Shown here one piece after another: positions 1 to 9,426 of a stretch of 64,000 bases of DNA. The notes beneath the pieces are model-generated. The model saw nothing but the letters and a program-made list of their open reading frames with translations. It did not search any database and was not told the origin of the DNA. The DNA lies in contig BQMY01000118.1 of NCBI GenBank assembly GCA_022181065.1, positions 1 to 64,000 of the forward strand, given 5' to 3'. Position 1 is the first letter of the stretch. The number at the start of each line of letters is the position of its first letter. Position numbers and translations under genes: made by a program. The stretch comes from Melioribacteraceae bacterium (lineage in GTDB: Bacteria; Bacteroidota; Ignavibacteria; Ignavibacteriales; Melioribacteraceae).

Positions 1-216
1 GAAATCCTTACTGATTACCTTAATGGCTATCTTGTCCCGTCAATTTGTCAAAGAACTAATCATTCCAAGGAGGCTGTCGAGCGTTACATCCGTGATTTTG
101 AAGCTGTTAAACTCCTTGCTTCCAAATTTGATGATATCAACACTATCTCTTTGGTTACACGTTTATCAAAATCAGTGGTCAACCAATATCTTGACTTATT
201 GCCGGTTGACCACTAA
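1..216 (+). CDS. C-terminal end of a DUF1670-type protein (5' truncated by window edge)
   Basis: Reading frame 1 is open from the first base to a TAA at 214-216 and gives 71 residues. The peptide contains 'RTNHSKEAVERYIRDFEAV' followed by 'TRLSKSVVNQYLDLL'. These resemble two helix-turn-helix-like segments at the C-terminus of DUF1670 proteins, which in several bacteria are multi-copy and transposase-like. Function is unknown. A start inside the window is not expected because the gene begins upstream. The family call is from memory of its conserved C-terminus; the open frame itself is seen directly. It converges on the pectate lyase gene. Confidence 0.55.
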   Translation, partial: EILTDYLNGYLVPSICQRTNHSKEAVERYIRDFEAVKLLASKFDDINTISLVTRLSKSVVNQYLDLLPVDH

Positions 217-254
217 ATTTGTTCTTATTTTCTTTCCTTAAGTATCATTTGATA

Positions 255-1916
255 CTATTTAAGAAGAATCATCTTATGTGTCTGAGTTTTTCCGCCGAAT
301 TTTGCCAAAACAAAGTAAATTCCCGACGGTAAAGCATTACCTCTTTCACCATATCCATTCCAGTAGTACTCTTGTACTCCGGCAGCATCAAAAGTAATTT
401 TTCCGGAATCGATTCGTTCACCCGCAACGGAGTATATCTCAAACACTAGTTCTCCAGGTTTATCTGCAGCAAAAGAAATAAATGTACCCGGATTGAATGG
501 ATTTGGGTAATTACCCGCGATCCTGTATTGTTCAGGTGGAAGATCATCTGATTCCACAGAGTTGACATATTCGGGAAATGTATGGCTGACCAACTCATTC
601 AAATAAACTTCAACGTTTGTATATCCGTCCGAGTTGAGAATATTTCCATCCACTGCATTGTTTGGGTCTAATCCATGCAGTCCTTCCCAATCGTCAGGCA
701 TCCCGTCCCCATCAGTATCTGTTGGTGGAGTTGTACTTTCAAGATCAGGATATCCTCCAACATCTGACTGGGAATCTATAATACCGTTTCCGGTTGCGCC
801 ATAAAAAGCTGTACCGTCAATCGTCTCCTGTAGTACCCTTGTGTCGATACTATCACGAAAGGGGAAATTCGCTCCCGCGAACTGTGTAACTGATCCAAAC
901 GCTTCTTCTGCTGACTGCATCTGAATATCAATTATCTGAAATGGTTCTTCCGCGAGCTTTTGCCTCTGTGCAAGGGCAAAAGTACCGTGAACCCCCATGG
1001 CATTATTTTCTGTAACATCCGGATAACCGCATATATAGTTTCCTTCCAGATACCAATCACTATCAAGATCATAAGGCTCAATAATTCTTGCTTTCACGTC
1101 AGATAATGTAGCCGGTCCGTACTTATAATAATTATGGCGAATATTCACATTCCCTGCTTCACCACCATAAGCGCTGTTATCACGCCAGTTGTAGAGAACA
1201 TTATTTACAAAATCCACAATTTCAGTTTCGGGCGTACTCGTGTAGCGGGCACCGTTAAATCTTGGATTTCTGCTAGTGTGATGTGCAATCAAATTGTGAT
1301 GAAAAGTTGCCGGAACACCTCCCCAAATACCACCGTAACCATGAGGACCTTTGGAATGGTATGAATCATCCAGACTTTCACTGATTATACACCATTGCAT
1401 TGTAAAGTTTTCGTTATCATAAAAACTTGCGGATTCATCAATCGACCAGCTCATTGTACAATGATCAATAATAACATTTTTACATTCCCGACCCCAGAAT
1501 GAATCATCCTCTTCCTGGGCTTCATCTCCGAGACGACAACGTAAAAATCTCACTATTACCTGGTCGGCATCGAGCCTAAGCGAATAGTTTTTAAGTGTTA
1601 TTCCCTCACCCGGTGCTGTTTGTCCTGCTATGGTTACATAATCATGCTTGATTTTTAAAGCTGACTCTAGTTCAATATTCCCTGAAACTGTAAAGATTAT
1701 TGTGCGTGGATAATTTTGGTTTTCAAGTGCGTCCCTCAATGAACCGGGACCCGAATCATTAAGATTTGTTACCTCTATAACCTCTCCCCCTCTTCCTCCA
1801 ACAGTGTATTTACCGGCGCCTTCAGCCTGCGGAAAAGCCAAAACCTGTGAAAATAGTTTACCGATTGTGAGTGTAAATAAGAGTAAAAGTGTTGGAAGAA
1901 AGAAATATGTTTTCAT
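255..1916 (-). CDS. Secreted pectate lyase, PL1 family, with T9SS sorting domain
   Basis: It probably cleaves polygalacturonate by beta-elimination outside the cell. A signal peptide covers about residues 1-27. The mature part opens with 'FPQAEGAGKYTVGGRGG' and 'NDSGPGSLRDAL', the N-terminal signature of Bacteroidota PL1 pectate lyases, followed by parallel beta-helix turns (for example 'NVIIDHCTMSWS'). A Ca-binding-like 'DTDGDGMPDDWE' lies near residue 400. From about residue 465 a type A T9SS domain starts with 'GNYPNPFNPG' and ends in a 'LLK' tail. It is the last gene of a minus-strand run after the beta-helix protein and the TonB receptor. The family call is strong; the exact pectin substrate is inferred from the neighbouring CE8 and acetylesterase genes. 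Confidence 0.88.
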   Translation of the reverse strand: MKTYFFLPTLLLLFTLTIGKLFSQVLAFPQAEGAGKYTVGGRGGEVIEVTNLNDSGPGSLRDALENQNYPRTIIFTVSGNIELESALKIKHDYVTIAGQTAPGEGITLKNYSLRLDADQVIVRFLRCRLGDEAQEEDDSFWGRECKNVIIDHCTMSWSIDESASFYDNENFTMQWCIISESLDDSYHSKGPHGYGGIWGGVPATFHHNLIAHHTSRNPRFNGARYTSTPETEIVDFVNNVLYNWRDNSAYGGEAGNVNIRHNYYKYGPATLSDVKARIIEPYDLDSDWYLEGNYICGYPDVTENNAMGVHGTFALAQRQKLAEEPFQIIDIQMQSAEEAFGSVTQFAGANFPFRDSIDTRVLQETIDGTAFYGATGNGIIDSQSDVGGYPDLESTTPPTDTDGDGMPDDWEGLHGLDPNNAVDGNILNSDGYTNVEVYLNELVSHTFPEYVNSVESDDLPPEQYRIAGNYPNPFNPGTFISFAADKPGELVFEIYSVAGERIDSGKITFDAAGVQEYYWNGYGERGNALPSGIYFVLAKFGGKTQTHKMILLK

Positions 1917-1960
1917 TTTTTTGAGTTGTAAAAGTAAAGTTGATAAAGTTGTTTTTTAAG

Positions 1961-1985
1961 TGGCATCGGGTAAAACCCGATGCCA
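1961..1985. repeat. Perfect 11-bp inverted repeat with 3-nt loop
   Basis: Arms TGGCATCGGGT (1961-1971) and ACCCGATGCCA (1975-1985) are separated by AAA. It lies between the two minus-strand secreted-protein genes. On the minus strand no T-run follows, so it is not a standard intrinsic terminator. It could be an mRNA-stabilising or attenuating hairpin, or a dispersed palindrome. Confidence 0.7.
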
Positions 1986-2007
1986 TGCTGCAATTTTAAG
2001 AACACCC

Positions 2008-2017
2008 GAAACGTTTC
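2008..2017. promoter_or_regulatory. GAAACGTTTC palindrome, candidate LacI-type operator
   Basis: A perfect 10-bp palindrome with central CG lies about 92 bp upstream of the pectate lyase start at 1916. LacI/GalR-family operators in sugar regulons often have a central CG in a short palindrome. It also sits inside a longer imperfect hairpin (CACC[T/C]GAAA arms, about 2008-2032). The regulatory role is inference; no regulator gene of that family is in the window. Confidence 0.3.
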
Positions 2018-2057
2018 ACCATTTCAGGTGCCTTATGGAGTAACCGCTATAGAGAAA

Positions 2058-3755
2058 TTATTTAATCAACATCATTTTTTTGGTTTGCACAAAGTCACCG
2101 GTGTTCAAAGTGTAGAAATAGATTCCACTTGAAAGATGTGAAGCATTAAATTCAACTTCGTACTGACCGGCTGGTTTTTCCATGTTATTAACCAGATTGG
2201 CAACTTCGCTTCCAAGCACATCATATACTTTAAGAGAGATATTTGATGCTTCAGGAAGAGAGAAACTAATTACAGTTGCAGGGTTGAACGGGTTTGGATA
2301 GTTCTGCGCAAGATTAAAATCAGCTGGAATTTCAGAAGAAACTTCTTCGACACCAACAGTCCATGCTTCCCATTCTGTCTTTTTAGCAGGGAAAGCGTTA
2401 AGGTCACCTGCAGGGAAGTCACCATCAGCACCGGTATAAGCTGGTGAAGAAGTAGGGAAAGATACATCAAATAAATTCATCCAGTAATCGAGTGGTCTTC
2501 TGTCCATATCATGAAGATCTCTGTCCCAAATTGAGTTTGGAGTATCTTTTGTTTTGTTGGCAAGCGCAGGATCAACATAATATTCCATAATACCAAGCAT
2601 CAAATCCTGAACTTCAGTAAACTGAGGATCATCAATTTTGGTGAAAGCCATTGTAGAATCTTCACCCAGCATTGAATTTATATGCCATGAAAGAGGTTCA
2701 CCTTCAAGAATAGGATCCTCGGAATTTGCATCGAAGAAAGCCTGACCTTCAGCTGTAATCGCATAATAGTTATAACCAACGTTCCAGACTGAAGTATCAT
2801 TTGGCGCAGAGAAAATCCAGGTCATTCTGTTAAGACCGTTCGGATAAAACTCGCCATTATTTGCCCATTCTGCCGCTCTTGTTTCATCAGTTGAGTCTTC
2901 ACCCGCAGCGAAACCGTCGACAAAAAGGTTATTTGTTATGTGCATTTCCGCACCAATATTACCAAGAGAAAGTGTTCCATGGAATCCCATACCAGAATAA
3001 AAAGTGTTGTGATCTATTAAACCATAACCGATATCACCTGTACCCTCGAGCGGGTTACCAAAGTTATAGTGGCGAACAACTCTATCCTGATAGTTAGTAA
3101 ACGTATTGTTAACAAGAATTAGTGAGTCACAAGATACGTCACGGAGGTCAAGACCTTTTCCCGCACCAAGGTTTGATCCGGCAAGACTACCAAGGTTAGT
3201 AAAGATACAATCTCTTACTTCAACTGTCTGGGTAGAAGCATTGGTTCTTAAGACCTGACCACGTGTATTACTGAAGATACAGTTATATAATCGGAAAGAA
3301 GAACCTTCATTATCAGAACGAAGCATTCCACCCTGCATATTATAGAAGTTAGAATCAACCGGCTCAAAATAACCGGATAAAGCCACACCTGTTAAATTAA
3401 GATCACCCCCGCGGGTTCTGAAAAGGTATCCGGGTGGATTCTGAGGGTTACTGCCTGTTCCTGATGGATAAAGGTATACAATAGCATGTTCATCACTTGA
3501 GGATCGAATTCTCAAAGTAGCATCTTCAGGAACATAGAATGTTTGCTGTGCAAGATATACCTGTCCTGCCTGAAGTTCATAAACGCGTCCTTCTGGAATA
3601 CCACCATTAGCTGTTGTGTCAGCAATGATCTGGTTAACTAATTCAGTAGCGGAAGTACCGTCAGTAGGTACTAATTGCAGAACGTTCTGCGAATAAACCG
3701 ATGATGCTAAAAATAGTAAAGCAATGATTAAAAATGTTTTGTAATTTTGTGGCAT
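2058..3755 (-). CDS. Secreted parallel beta-helix protein with T9SS sorting domain
   Basis: The 565-residue protein has a signal peptide (about 1-22), then a region rich in beta-helix turns such as 'FRLYNCIFSNTRGQVLRT' and 'VEVRDCIFTNLGS'. This is the architecture of pectate-lyase-like or chondroitinase-B-like surface proteins. The C-terminal ~80 residues form a type A T9SS domain ('AQNYPNPFNPATVISFSLP' through 'KKMMLIK'). No catalytic signature of a named lyase family could be pinned, so it may be a lyase, hydrolase or pectin-binding protein. It lies between the TonB receptor and the PL1 lyase in the same direction, which supports a part in pectin use. Fold and export are well supported; activity is not. 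Confidence 0.75.
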   Translation of the reverse strand: MPQNYKTFLIIALLFLASSVYSQNVLQLVPTDGTSATELVNQIIADTTANGGIPEGRVYELQAGQVYLAQQTFYVPEDATLRIRSSSDEHAIVYLYPSGTGSNPQNPPGYLFRTRGGDLNLTGVALSGYFEPVDSNFYNMQGGMLRSDNEGSSFRLYNCIFSNTRGQVLRTNASTQTVEVRDCIFTNLGSLAGSNLGAGKGLDLRDVSCDSLILVNNTFTNYQDRVVRHYNFGNPLEGTGDIGYGLIDHNTFYSGMGFHGTLSLGNIGAEMHITNNLFVDGFAAGEDSTDETRAAEWANNGEFYPNGLNRMTWIFSAPNDTSVWNVGYNYYAITAEGQAFFDANSEDPILEGEPLSWHINSMLGEDSTMAFTKIDDPQFTEVQDLMLGIMEYYVDPALANKTKDTPNSIWDRDLHDMDRRPLDYWMNLFDVSFPTSSPAYTGADGDFPAGDLNAFPAKKTEWEAWTVGVEEVSSEIPADFNLAQNYPNPFNPATVISFSLPEASNISLKVYDVLGSEVANLVNNMEKPAGQYEVEFNASHLSSGIYFYTLNTGDFVQTKKMMLIK

Positions 3756-3846
3756 GATACCGCCTCCAATGTTGTTTAAGATAGTTAGTTAGAACTTAGC
3801 TATTTGCCTGATTTTGCTGAAAAACCTTCACAAAAGTGCGGGAAGA

Positions 3847-6800
3847 TCACATCTCAACCCGCACACCAAAATCTACTGTTGTTCCGTATAATTCGCTGTT
3901 CCTCAGAATATCATAATTGTACTTGTTATTACGCTGTAAATTGTCTTCATCTATATTGTTGAGATTATTTACGTTACACATAAGTGAAAGATTTTCCAGC
4001 AACTGGTACCTGAGTGATAAATCGAGTCTTGTGTATGCATTGATAATTCTGTCCGAGTTGCCATCAGCCGAGTATGATGTGATATATTCAGCCTGGTGGA
4101 ATAGAGATATCCTGCCCGAAAATCCTCCAATCTCATATCCTACTGAAATATTTCCAAACAATTCGGGCTGATTTTCCAAAGGCTGTTTTCTTGAGGTTCT
4201 GTAGGTAGAGTATTCCGGTACCGGAATAAAGACACCCGGAAGGATTTCAACCTGGGTATAAGTTGTATCTACGCCGCTTGCTATGAGTGAAGTTTCAGAA
4301 CGAACCAGTGAACCGTTGTAACTTAACACAATATGTTTCAAGTAGCCGGGTAACCAGGCAAAATTGATCTGGTGTTCAAATTCAAATCCCCATACTTTTG
4401 ATATTCCTGGTGAATTATAGGGGATTGTTATTTCATAATTGTTTGGGTATAACGTTTGCCAATCAAGCCCCAAACTATTTATGATGGCGTTCCCGCGAGT
4501 AGGGTACCCTGATAACATATGGTACATATCTTCAATTTCTTTGTAAAAAGCTGAAACTGATATTAGTCCGATTTCATTTCCATAAAAAGACGTGTTAATT
4601 TCAAAATTCCAGGCTTTGGCTGTCTTGAGGTTGGTATTACCCATCACAAGCTGCTGATTGCCTGAACTCGAAGCTGGGTCCCAGGCGAAATAAGTATTTA
4701 ACCTCATATTAAAATCGGGTCGGGCAAGAGCTTTGTATGCCGCGAGACGGACATTCATCCAGTCTGTAGCTTTAATATTAAGCTGAAAGTTCGGTAAATA
4801 AACTGTCTCGGAATAAGTCGCGCTTGTATCACGGGATGAACCAACCGGTACCGGAAAGCCGCCAATCTGATCAGGCGACCACTTGTTTTTATAGTCATTA
4901 TACTCGTGTTCTACCCTTAAACCCGCAATAAATATCAAATTCTGACCTATATTCAGTGTATTCATTAAATACCCGGCACTAACTGATTCAGAGATATTAT
5001 AGGTAAATGCTTCTGCAGCCGGATTTTCGGGATACTCTAATTGTTGACCGCTGGAAGAGACACCATTCTTATTCAATCTGTACCATGCTCTCAACTGATC
5101 CCGGTTGATCAATGGATTAAGTCTATACTGATCATATAAATCGCGTGTATCGGGGTTTTCAGCTATAAATGCGGATAATGAAACAAACGGGGATTTTGTG
5201 TCGAGATAAGTTTGATAAAAGGCGTCGAATTCTGTTCCACTTAGGTCTTTCAAAACTATAGAGCCATTGTCGAGTCTTTCGTATGCCTTCCAGTTTCCAA
5301 GATAATAGGGTGAATAAACTTCAGTATTCCTGTTGTTGCGGGATTTTGTTCTGTAGCGACCGCCCATTTTTACAGTACCCGAAAAAAGGTTTCCAAAAGC
5401 GTAGTCCCTGCTAACGTTCAGGAAGGCGCTCTTGTCTTTCTCGAAGTTATCTTGTGTCCTGTACCAGGCTTCACTAAGGCTTGATGCTCTGAAATTATTG
5501 TATGCGTAATCGATTAGTAATTCCGGATTATCCTTCAGATCAGGGATACCCGCCTGCATACCAGATGTACCAAGGTTGGAAGGTTCCGCGAAATTCATCT
5601 GATAATCATACGGATATTCCGTTTCTGATTCGGCATATGATAAACCCCAGTCAAGCTCAAAATCTAAAAGATTATTATTCCCGGTCAATGCAGAACTGAG
5701 TGTGCTGATAGTCTGCTCTCTGTCACGGTAAGAATATGTAACACCACCTACCTGTGCGTCACCGCCTTCTTTCGGGTAGTTTCTTTCATGAGTTATATAA
5801 TCTCTATCGGTTGAGCTGTAACTGCTGTTCAGTTTTATTATTCCGCCATCGGGAAGAGCATAATCGAGAATGAGGTTACCACCGTTACGTTTGCGCACTT
5901 CATCTGTAAAGCGTAGTCTGAAATCGTTTATATAATAATCGTCTTTATTCGGACCAATATTGGTTGTCCAGTTTAGATTGTAACGTTCATTACTTCTTAT
6001 ATTATTTTCAAGGTTTCCGGATACCTGAACACCAAGAAGGTTTTCAAGAAATCTTTCGCTATACCTTAAAGAAAAATTATATTGTTCGGCAGAACTCATT
6101 AACCCGTTATATCCACCCCTTAACATAGCGCGTATATTCCGTCCTTCCGGTGCGCTTTTTGTAACCAGGTTTACCGATCCTGCAATAGCATCTGCCTCTT
6201 TATCAGGAGTAAGGGCTTTATAAAGTTCAATACCGGCAAGATTATTCTGGGATATTGTACTTAGGTCAACACCACGCGCCTGCGCGTCGGTTGAGGGTAT
6301 TTTAACACCATCAACAGTCACATAGGTGTATTTATCACTTAAACCACGAAGTATAACTTTGTTTGCCTCACCACCGGACCGTAACAATGATACGCCCGGT
6401 AAACGTCCGATTGCCTCGGCGGCGTTCGCGTCCGGCAGCTCCTGTATTTTTTCCTCGGATACCACATTAACAATTGTATTTGATGATAACTGCTGGTTGA
6501 TCGCGGCAACCTGACCAGAAGCCTGAGCAGAAACCACAACTTCATCACTTTCAAAAATTTCCTGATGAAGTTCGATATCGAGACTTAAGGTTTTTCCTTC
6601 AACTACATTAACTGTGATATCTTTGCTTTTATATCCTATATATGAAACTCGTAAGGTTTGTTTCCCACCCGGAACGTTGGTAACCCTGTAATTTCCTTCG
6701 ATATCAGCCGCATCACCAATAGCTGTTCCAAGGACGATAATATTTGCTCCGAATAACTGGTCCCCGCTAAGCGAATCTGTAACCGTACCGGAAATCTTTC

Positions 6801-6870
6801 CTTGACCAAACACCGACATTGCAGATAGCAACACACTTAGTACTACTAATTTGAGGCTTTTCATAAACAT
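3847..6870 (-). CDS. TonB-dependent outer-membrane receptor
   Basis: The 1007-residue protein has a signal peptide (1-22), a carboxypeptidase-regulatory-like beta-sandwich (about 23-110, 'GKISGTVTDSLSGDQLFGANIIV'-type start), a plug domain (about 130-245, 'LPGVSLLRSGGEANKVILRG'-type motif) and a long outer-membrane beta-barrel ending in 'GVRVEM'. Such receptors import large ligands using TonB/ExbBD energy. Its place beside secreted pectin enzymes suggests it takes up oligogalacturonides. No SusD-like lipoprotein gene is adjacent, unlike classical Bacteroidetes polysaccharide loci. A Met two codons inside (6864) is an alternative start. It diverges from the acetylesterase gene across a 178-bp control region. 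Confidence 0.88.
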   Translation of the reverse strand: MFMKSLKLVVLSVLLSAMSVFGQGKISGTVTDSLSGDQLFGANIIVLGTAIGDAADIEGNYRVTNVPGGKQTLRVSYIGYKSKDITVNVVEGKTLSLDIELHQEIFESDEVVVSAQASGQVAAINQQLSSNTIVNVVSEEKIQELPDANAAEAIGRLPGVSLLRSGGEANKVILRGLSDKYTYVTVDGVKIPSTDAQARGVDLSTISQNNLAGIELYKALTPDKEADAIAGSVNLVTKSAPEGRNIRAMLRGGYNGLMSSAEQYNFSLRYSERFLENLLGVQVSGNLENNIRSNERYNLNWTTNIGPNKDDYYINDFRLRFTDEVRKRNGGNLILDYALPDGGIIKLNSSYSSTDRDYITHERNYPKEGGDAQVGGVTYSYRDREQTISTLSSALTGNNNLLDFELDWGLSYAESETEYPYDYQMNFAEPSNLGTSGMQAGIPDLKDNPELLIDYAYNNFRASSLSEAWYRTQDNFEKDKSAFLNVSRDYAFGNLFSGTVKMGGRYRTKSRNNRNTEVYSPYYLGNWKAYERLDNGSIVLKDLSGTEFDAFYQTYLDTKSPFVSLSAFIAENPDTRDLYDQYRLNPLINRDQLRAWYRLNKNGVSSSGQQLEYPENPAAEAFTYNISESVSAGYLMNTLNIGQNLIFIAGLRVEHEYNDYKNKWSPDQIGGFPVPVGSSRDTSATYSETVYLPNFQLNIKATDWMNVRLAAYKALARPDFNMRLNTYFAWDPASSSGNQQLVMGNTNLKTAKAWNFEINTSFYGNEIGLISVSAFYKEIEDMYHMLSGYPTRGNAIINSLGLDWQTLYPNNYEITIPYNSPGISKVWGFEFEHQINFAWLPGYLKHIVLSYNGSLVRSETSLIASGVDTTYTQVEILPGVFIPVPEYSTYRTSRKQPLENQPELFGNISVGYEIGGFSGRISLFHQAEYITSYSADGNSDRIINAYTRLDLSLRYQLLENLSLMCNVNNLNNIDEDNLQRNNKYNYDILRNSELYGTTVDFGVRVEM

Positions 6871-6921
6871 AATATCTCACTAAAGCTGGTTTCGTAAATA
6901 TTTGCATGGTTTTGAAACAAA

Positions 6922-6975
6922 TATCGTTATATTATACGATAGAAAAACGATTACTTTAACAATTACTTAATCGTT
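6922..6975. promoter_or_regulatory. Two nested inverted repeats in the divergent pectin promoter region
   Basis: Between the TonB receptor and the acetylesterase are TATCGT-N8-ACGATA (6922-6941) and AACGATTA-N14-TAATCGTT (6946-6975). All four arms share an ACGAT/ATCGT core. Four half-sites in 54 bp between divergent operons look like a binding site for a dimeric regulator. The repeats are seen directly; regulation is inferred. Confidence 0.4.
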
Positions 6976-7048
6976 AACTATAACTTGTGATTTTTTTGTA
7001 TGTTTGTCAAGTAAAAAATTGTTTTATTTTAGGAATTGAGGATTTAAT

Positions 7049-7795
7049 TTGAAGTATTTCATCAAAACAATTCTTTTTATCTTCATTATTTCGGTTATTT
7101 CGTGCTCCAGCCAAAATAATAAAATCACACTTTTTCTCGCGGGTGATTCAACCATCGCCGAAAAAATTGAAAAGAAAAGACCCGAGACAGGCTGGGGAGA
7201 AAAAATAGGTTTCTATTTCAAAGAAAATGTTTTAGTCAGCAATCATGCTCGAAACGGACGCAGTACTCGAACTTTCCTTTCGGAAGGCAGATGGCAGGCG
7301 ATAATCGATTCGGTTAAACCCGGTGATTATGTATTTATTCAATTTGGTCATAATGATCAATCACGGCATAAAGTTGATCGTTACACTACACCAAAAGAAT
7401 ACAAAAACAACCTCCGACGATTTATAGATGAGACAAGGGCTAAAAAGGCAAATCCGGTTATTGTAACTCCTGTAACGCGAAGAAGATTTACTGAGGAAGG
7501 TAAGTTTTATGATGTACATGGAGTTTATCCCGATCTGGCTGAACAGGTAGCAAAAGAAAAGAACGCACCTATGCTTAATCTCACTTCAGCGAGTCAGAAA
7601 TTATATGAGAAACTTGGTCCCGAAGGCACAATTCCACTTTTTCTACATTTAACACCGGGTGAATCTGCAAACTATCCGGATGGCAAGGAAGATAACACAC
7701 ATTTTAATGATCACGGAGCAAAAGTTATTGCCGGATTAGTGGCTGATCTGATAAAAAAATCGAATCTGGAGCTAAAAAAATATCTTAAAGAATAA
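7049..7795 (+). CDS. Rhamnogalacturonan acetylesterase, SGNH/GDSL family (CE12-like)
   Basis: It removes acetyl groups from pectic rhamnogalacturonan. SGNH blocks are visible: 'LAGDST' with nucleophile Ser34, a block around 'NHARNGRST', 'FGHNDQ' and the catalytic pair 'DNTHFND' (Asp215, His218). The N-terminus is hydrophobic and ends in 'VISCSSQ', so Cys19 may be a lipoprotein anchor. The start is a TTG at 7049 preceded by an AGGA-rich stretch; no better ATG exists nearby. Length (248 aa) is normal for the family. It is followed after 12 bp by the pectin methylesterase, so the two form an operon that de-esterifies pectin before the lyases act. Confidence 0.88.
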   Translation: MKYFIKTILFIFIISVISCSSQNNKITLFLAGDSTIAEKIEKKRPETGWGEKIGFYFKENVLVSNHARNGRSTRTFLSEGRWQAIIDSVKPGDYVFIQFGHNDQSRHKVDRYTTPKEYKNNLRRFIDETRAKKANPVIVTPVTRRRFTEEGKFYDVHGVYPDLAEQVAKEKNAPMLNLTSASQKLYEKLGPEGTIPLFLHLTPGESANYPDGKEDNTHFNDHGAKVIAGLVADLIKKSNLELKKYLKE

Positions 7796-7807
7796 GGAAA
7801 AGTAACA

Positions 7808-9109
7808 ATGAAAAAAATTTTTCTTTTATTCACCTTATTATTTAGTTCAATTTTTGCAGGTGAACGGGCAGACCTGATCGTCGCAAAAGATGACTCCGGC
7901 GATTTTCTAAAAATACAGGATGCCCTCGATGCCGTTCCAAAGGGAAATGAAAAATTATTTATTATCCTGGTAAAAGACGGGTTGTATAAGGAAAAGCTCA
8001 TTATCCGGGAATCGAATATAGCTATTGTTGGCGAGAGTAAAGAAAAAACCATCATTCAATTTGCCGAAATCAGAAAAAAATGGATGGAAAGTCACGATAA
8101 TCATTTTGGATCTGCCGTCGTGAATATCGCGGCAAATACAACCGATATCACCCTCGCCAATCTTACAATCCATAACAATTACGGCTCCTTATATGGTGAT
8201 GATGATCATCAGTACGCTATACTTGGTTTAGGTACAAAAGTTATATTGATCCACTGCAACGTAATCGCGGATGGTGCTGACACAGTCAGCTTGTGGCCGG
8301 AAGACGGTGGAATGTTTTATCATTCTCACTGCTATTTTGAAGGGCATGTTGACTATGTTTGTCCCCGTGGATGGTGTTACATTACTGACAGTAAATTTTT
8401 TGGGCACAATCTTACAGCATCTCTTTGGCATAAAGGAATTGATGACAAAAGCGCGAAGTTTGTAATCAGGTATTCCTACTTTGACGGAGTGAAGGGTTTC
8501 CCCCTCGGAAGGCATCATTATGATGCGCAATTTTATTTGCTCGATTGTATTTTTTCAGAAAATATGGCCGATATACCAATTTTCTGGCCCGTTTCACCAA
8601 ACGCGCACGTCTGGGAATGGGGAACCCGTCACTATTTTCATAATTGCCAAAGACTGGGTGGAGATTATAAATGGTTCGAAAATAATCTTTCATCTGCTGA
8701 AGACTCCCCTGCTCCCGGGATGGTTACCGCGAAATGGACATTTGACGGCAAATGGGATCCGGAGACAGAAATGCCGCGAATACTGCCATTCACATTCCTC
8801 CCTAAACCCAGGAATGGAGAGTATCTAAATTCTACCAATACATTGCTAACCTGGGTACCATCACGAAACGCGGAATCATTTGATGTTTATTTCTGGAAAT
8901 CGAAATATCCTCAGGCTCTTGATTTTGGTGAGAAGTTGAAAGATGGTCCAAGCGCTCCCGGTAAACCTGTATTCGTTAATAATCAGAATTCAAACATTTT
9001 TGACCCCGGTAAACTGCAACCTAATTCTACTTATTATTGGCGTATTGATGAACTAATCGATGGTAAGAAGGTTGAAGGAAAACTGTGGCATTTCACCACA
9101 CCTGAATAA
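7808..9109 (+). CDS. Pectin methylesterase, CE8 family, with C-terminal FnIII-like domain
   Basis: It removes methyl esters from homogalacturonan. After a signal peptide (about 1-17) comes a right-handed beta-helix starting 'LIVAKDDSGDFLKIQDALDAVP', the usual CE8 N-terminal block. Probable catalytic residues are Asp158 ('GADT'), Asp182 ('GHVDYV') and Arg235 ('LGRHH'). The family form GTVDFIFG is altered here to 'GHVDYVCPRGW', so this is a divergent branch. Residues from about 330 to 433 form a beta-sandwich resembling fibronectin III ('NSTYYWRIDELIDGKKVEGKLW' region). It is co-transcribed with the acetylesterase 12 bp upstream. Confidence 0.85.
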   Translation: MKKIFLLFTLLFSSIFAGERADLIVAKDDSGDFLKIQDALDAVPKGNEKLFIILVKDGLYKEKLIIRESNIAIVGESKEKTIIQFAEIRKKWMESHDNHFGSAVVNIAANTTDITLANLTIHNNYGSLYGDDDHQYAILGLGTKVILIHCNVIADGADTVSLWPEDGGMFYHSHCYFEGHVDYVCPRGWCYITDSKFFGHNLTASLWHKGIDDKSAKFVIRYSYFDGVKGFPLGRHHYDAQFYLLDCIFSENMADIPIFWPVSPNAHVWEWGTRHYFHNCQRLGGDYKWFENNLSSAEDSPAPGMVTAKWTFDGKWDPETEMPRILPFTFLPKPRNGEYLNSTNTLLTWVPSRNAESFDVYFWKSKYPQALDFGEKLKDGPSAPGKPVFVNNQNSNIFDPGKLQPNSTYYWRIDELIDGKKVEGKLWHFTTPE

Positions 9110-9138
9110 GAGTGATTTTAAAGTTGATATTTCGTGCA

Positions 9139-9417
9139 AGGGAGGGTCGATGACCCTCCCCTACAGTTGATAAAGTCTTTTCGCTTCAAAGTCCTCCTTC
9201 TGAACCTGTGCGCCTCTGGCGTAGGAGGTGGATTTCGACGATAGTCGAAAGACGGAGGATGATTCATTGAGTATTTAAACTTTTTGGTCAGCCCCTCTAC
9301 ACAGAATAGCTCCACCACTATCTAAATTGTTTGTCTTCTCCGGAAAGTGCAAGGGCTTATCAACCCGGTGAGCGGATTGTTTAAACAGCAGAAGAGGGTC
9401 ACTGACCCTCCCCTACA
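9139..9417. repeat. Intergenic palindromic repeat pair (GGGTC...GACCCTCCCCTACA)
   Basis: The 317-bp gap between the methylesterase and the convergent peptidase holds no credible gene. It has two related hairpins: GGGAGGGTC-gat-GACCCTCCC (9140-9160) and GAGGGTC-act-GACCCTC (9394-9410), each followed by CCTACA. Between them lie GTCGA-type short palindromes (TTTCGAC...GTCGAAA at 9232-9250). The pattern resembles REP-like or dispersed palindromic elements. Confidence 0.55.
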
Positions 9418-9426
9418 TAAATATTT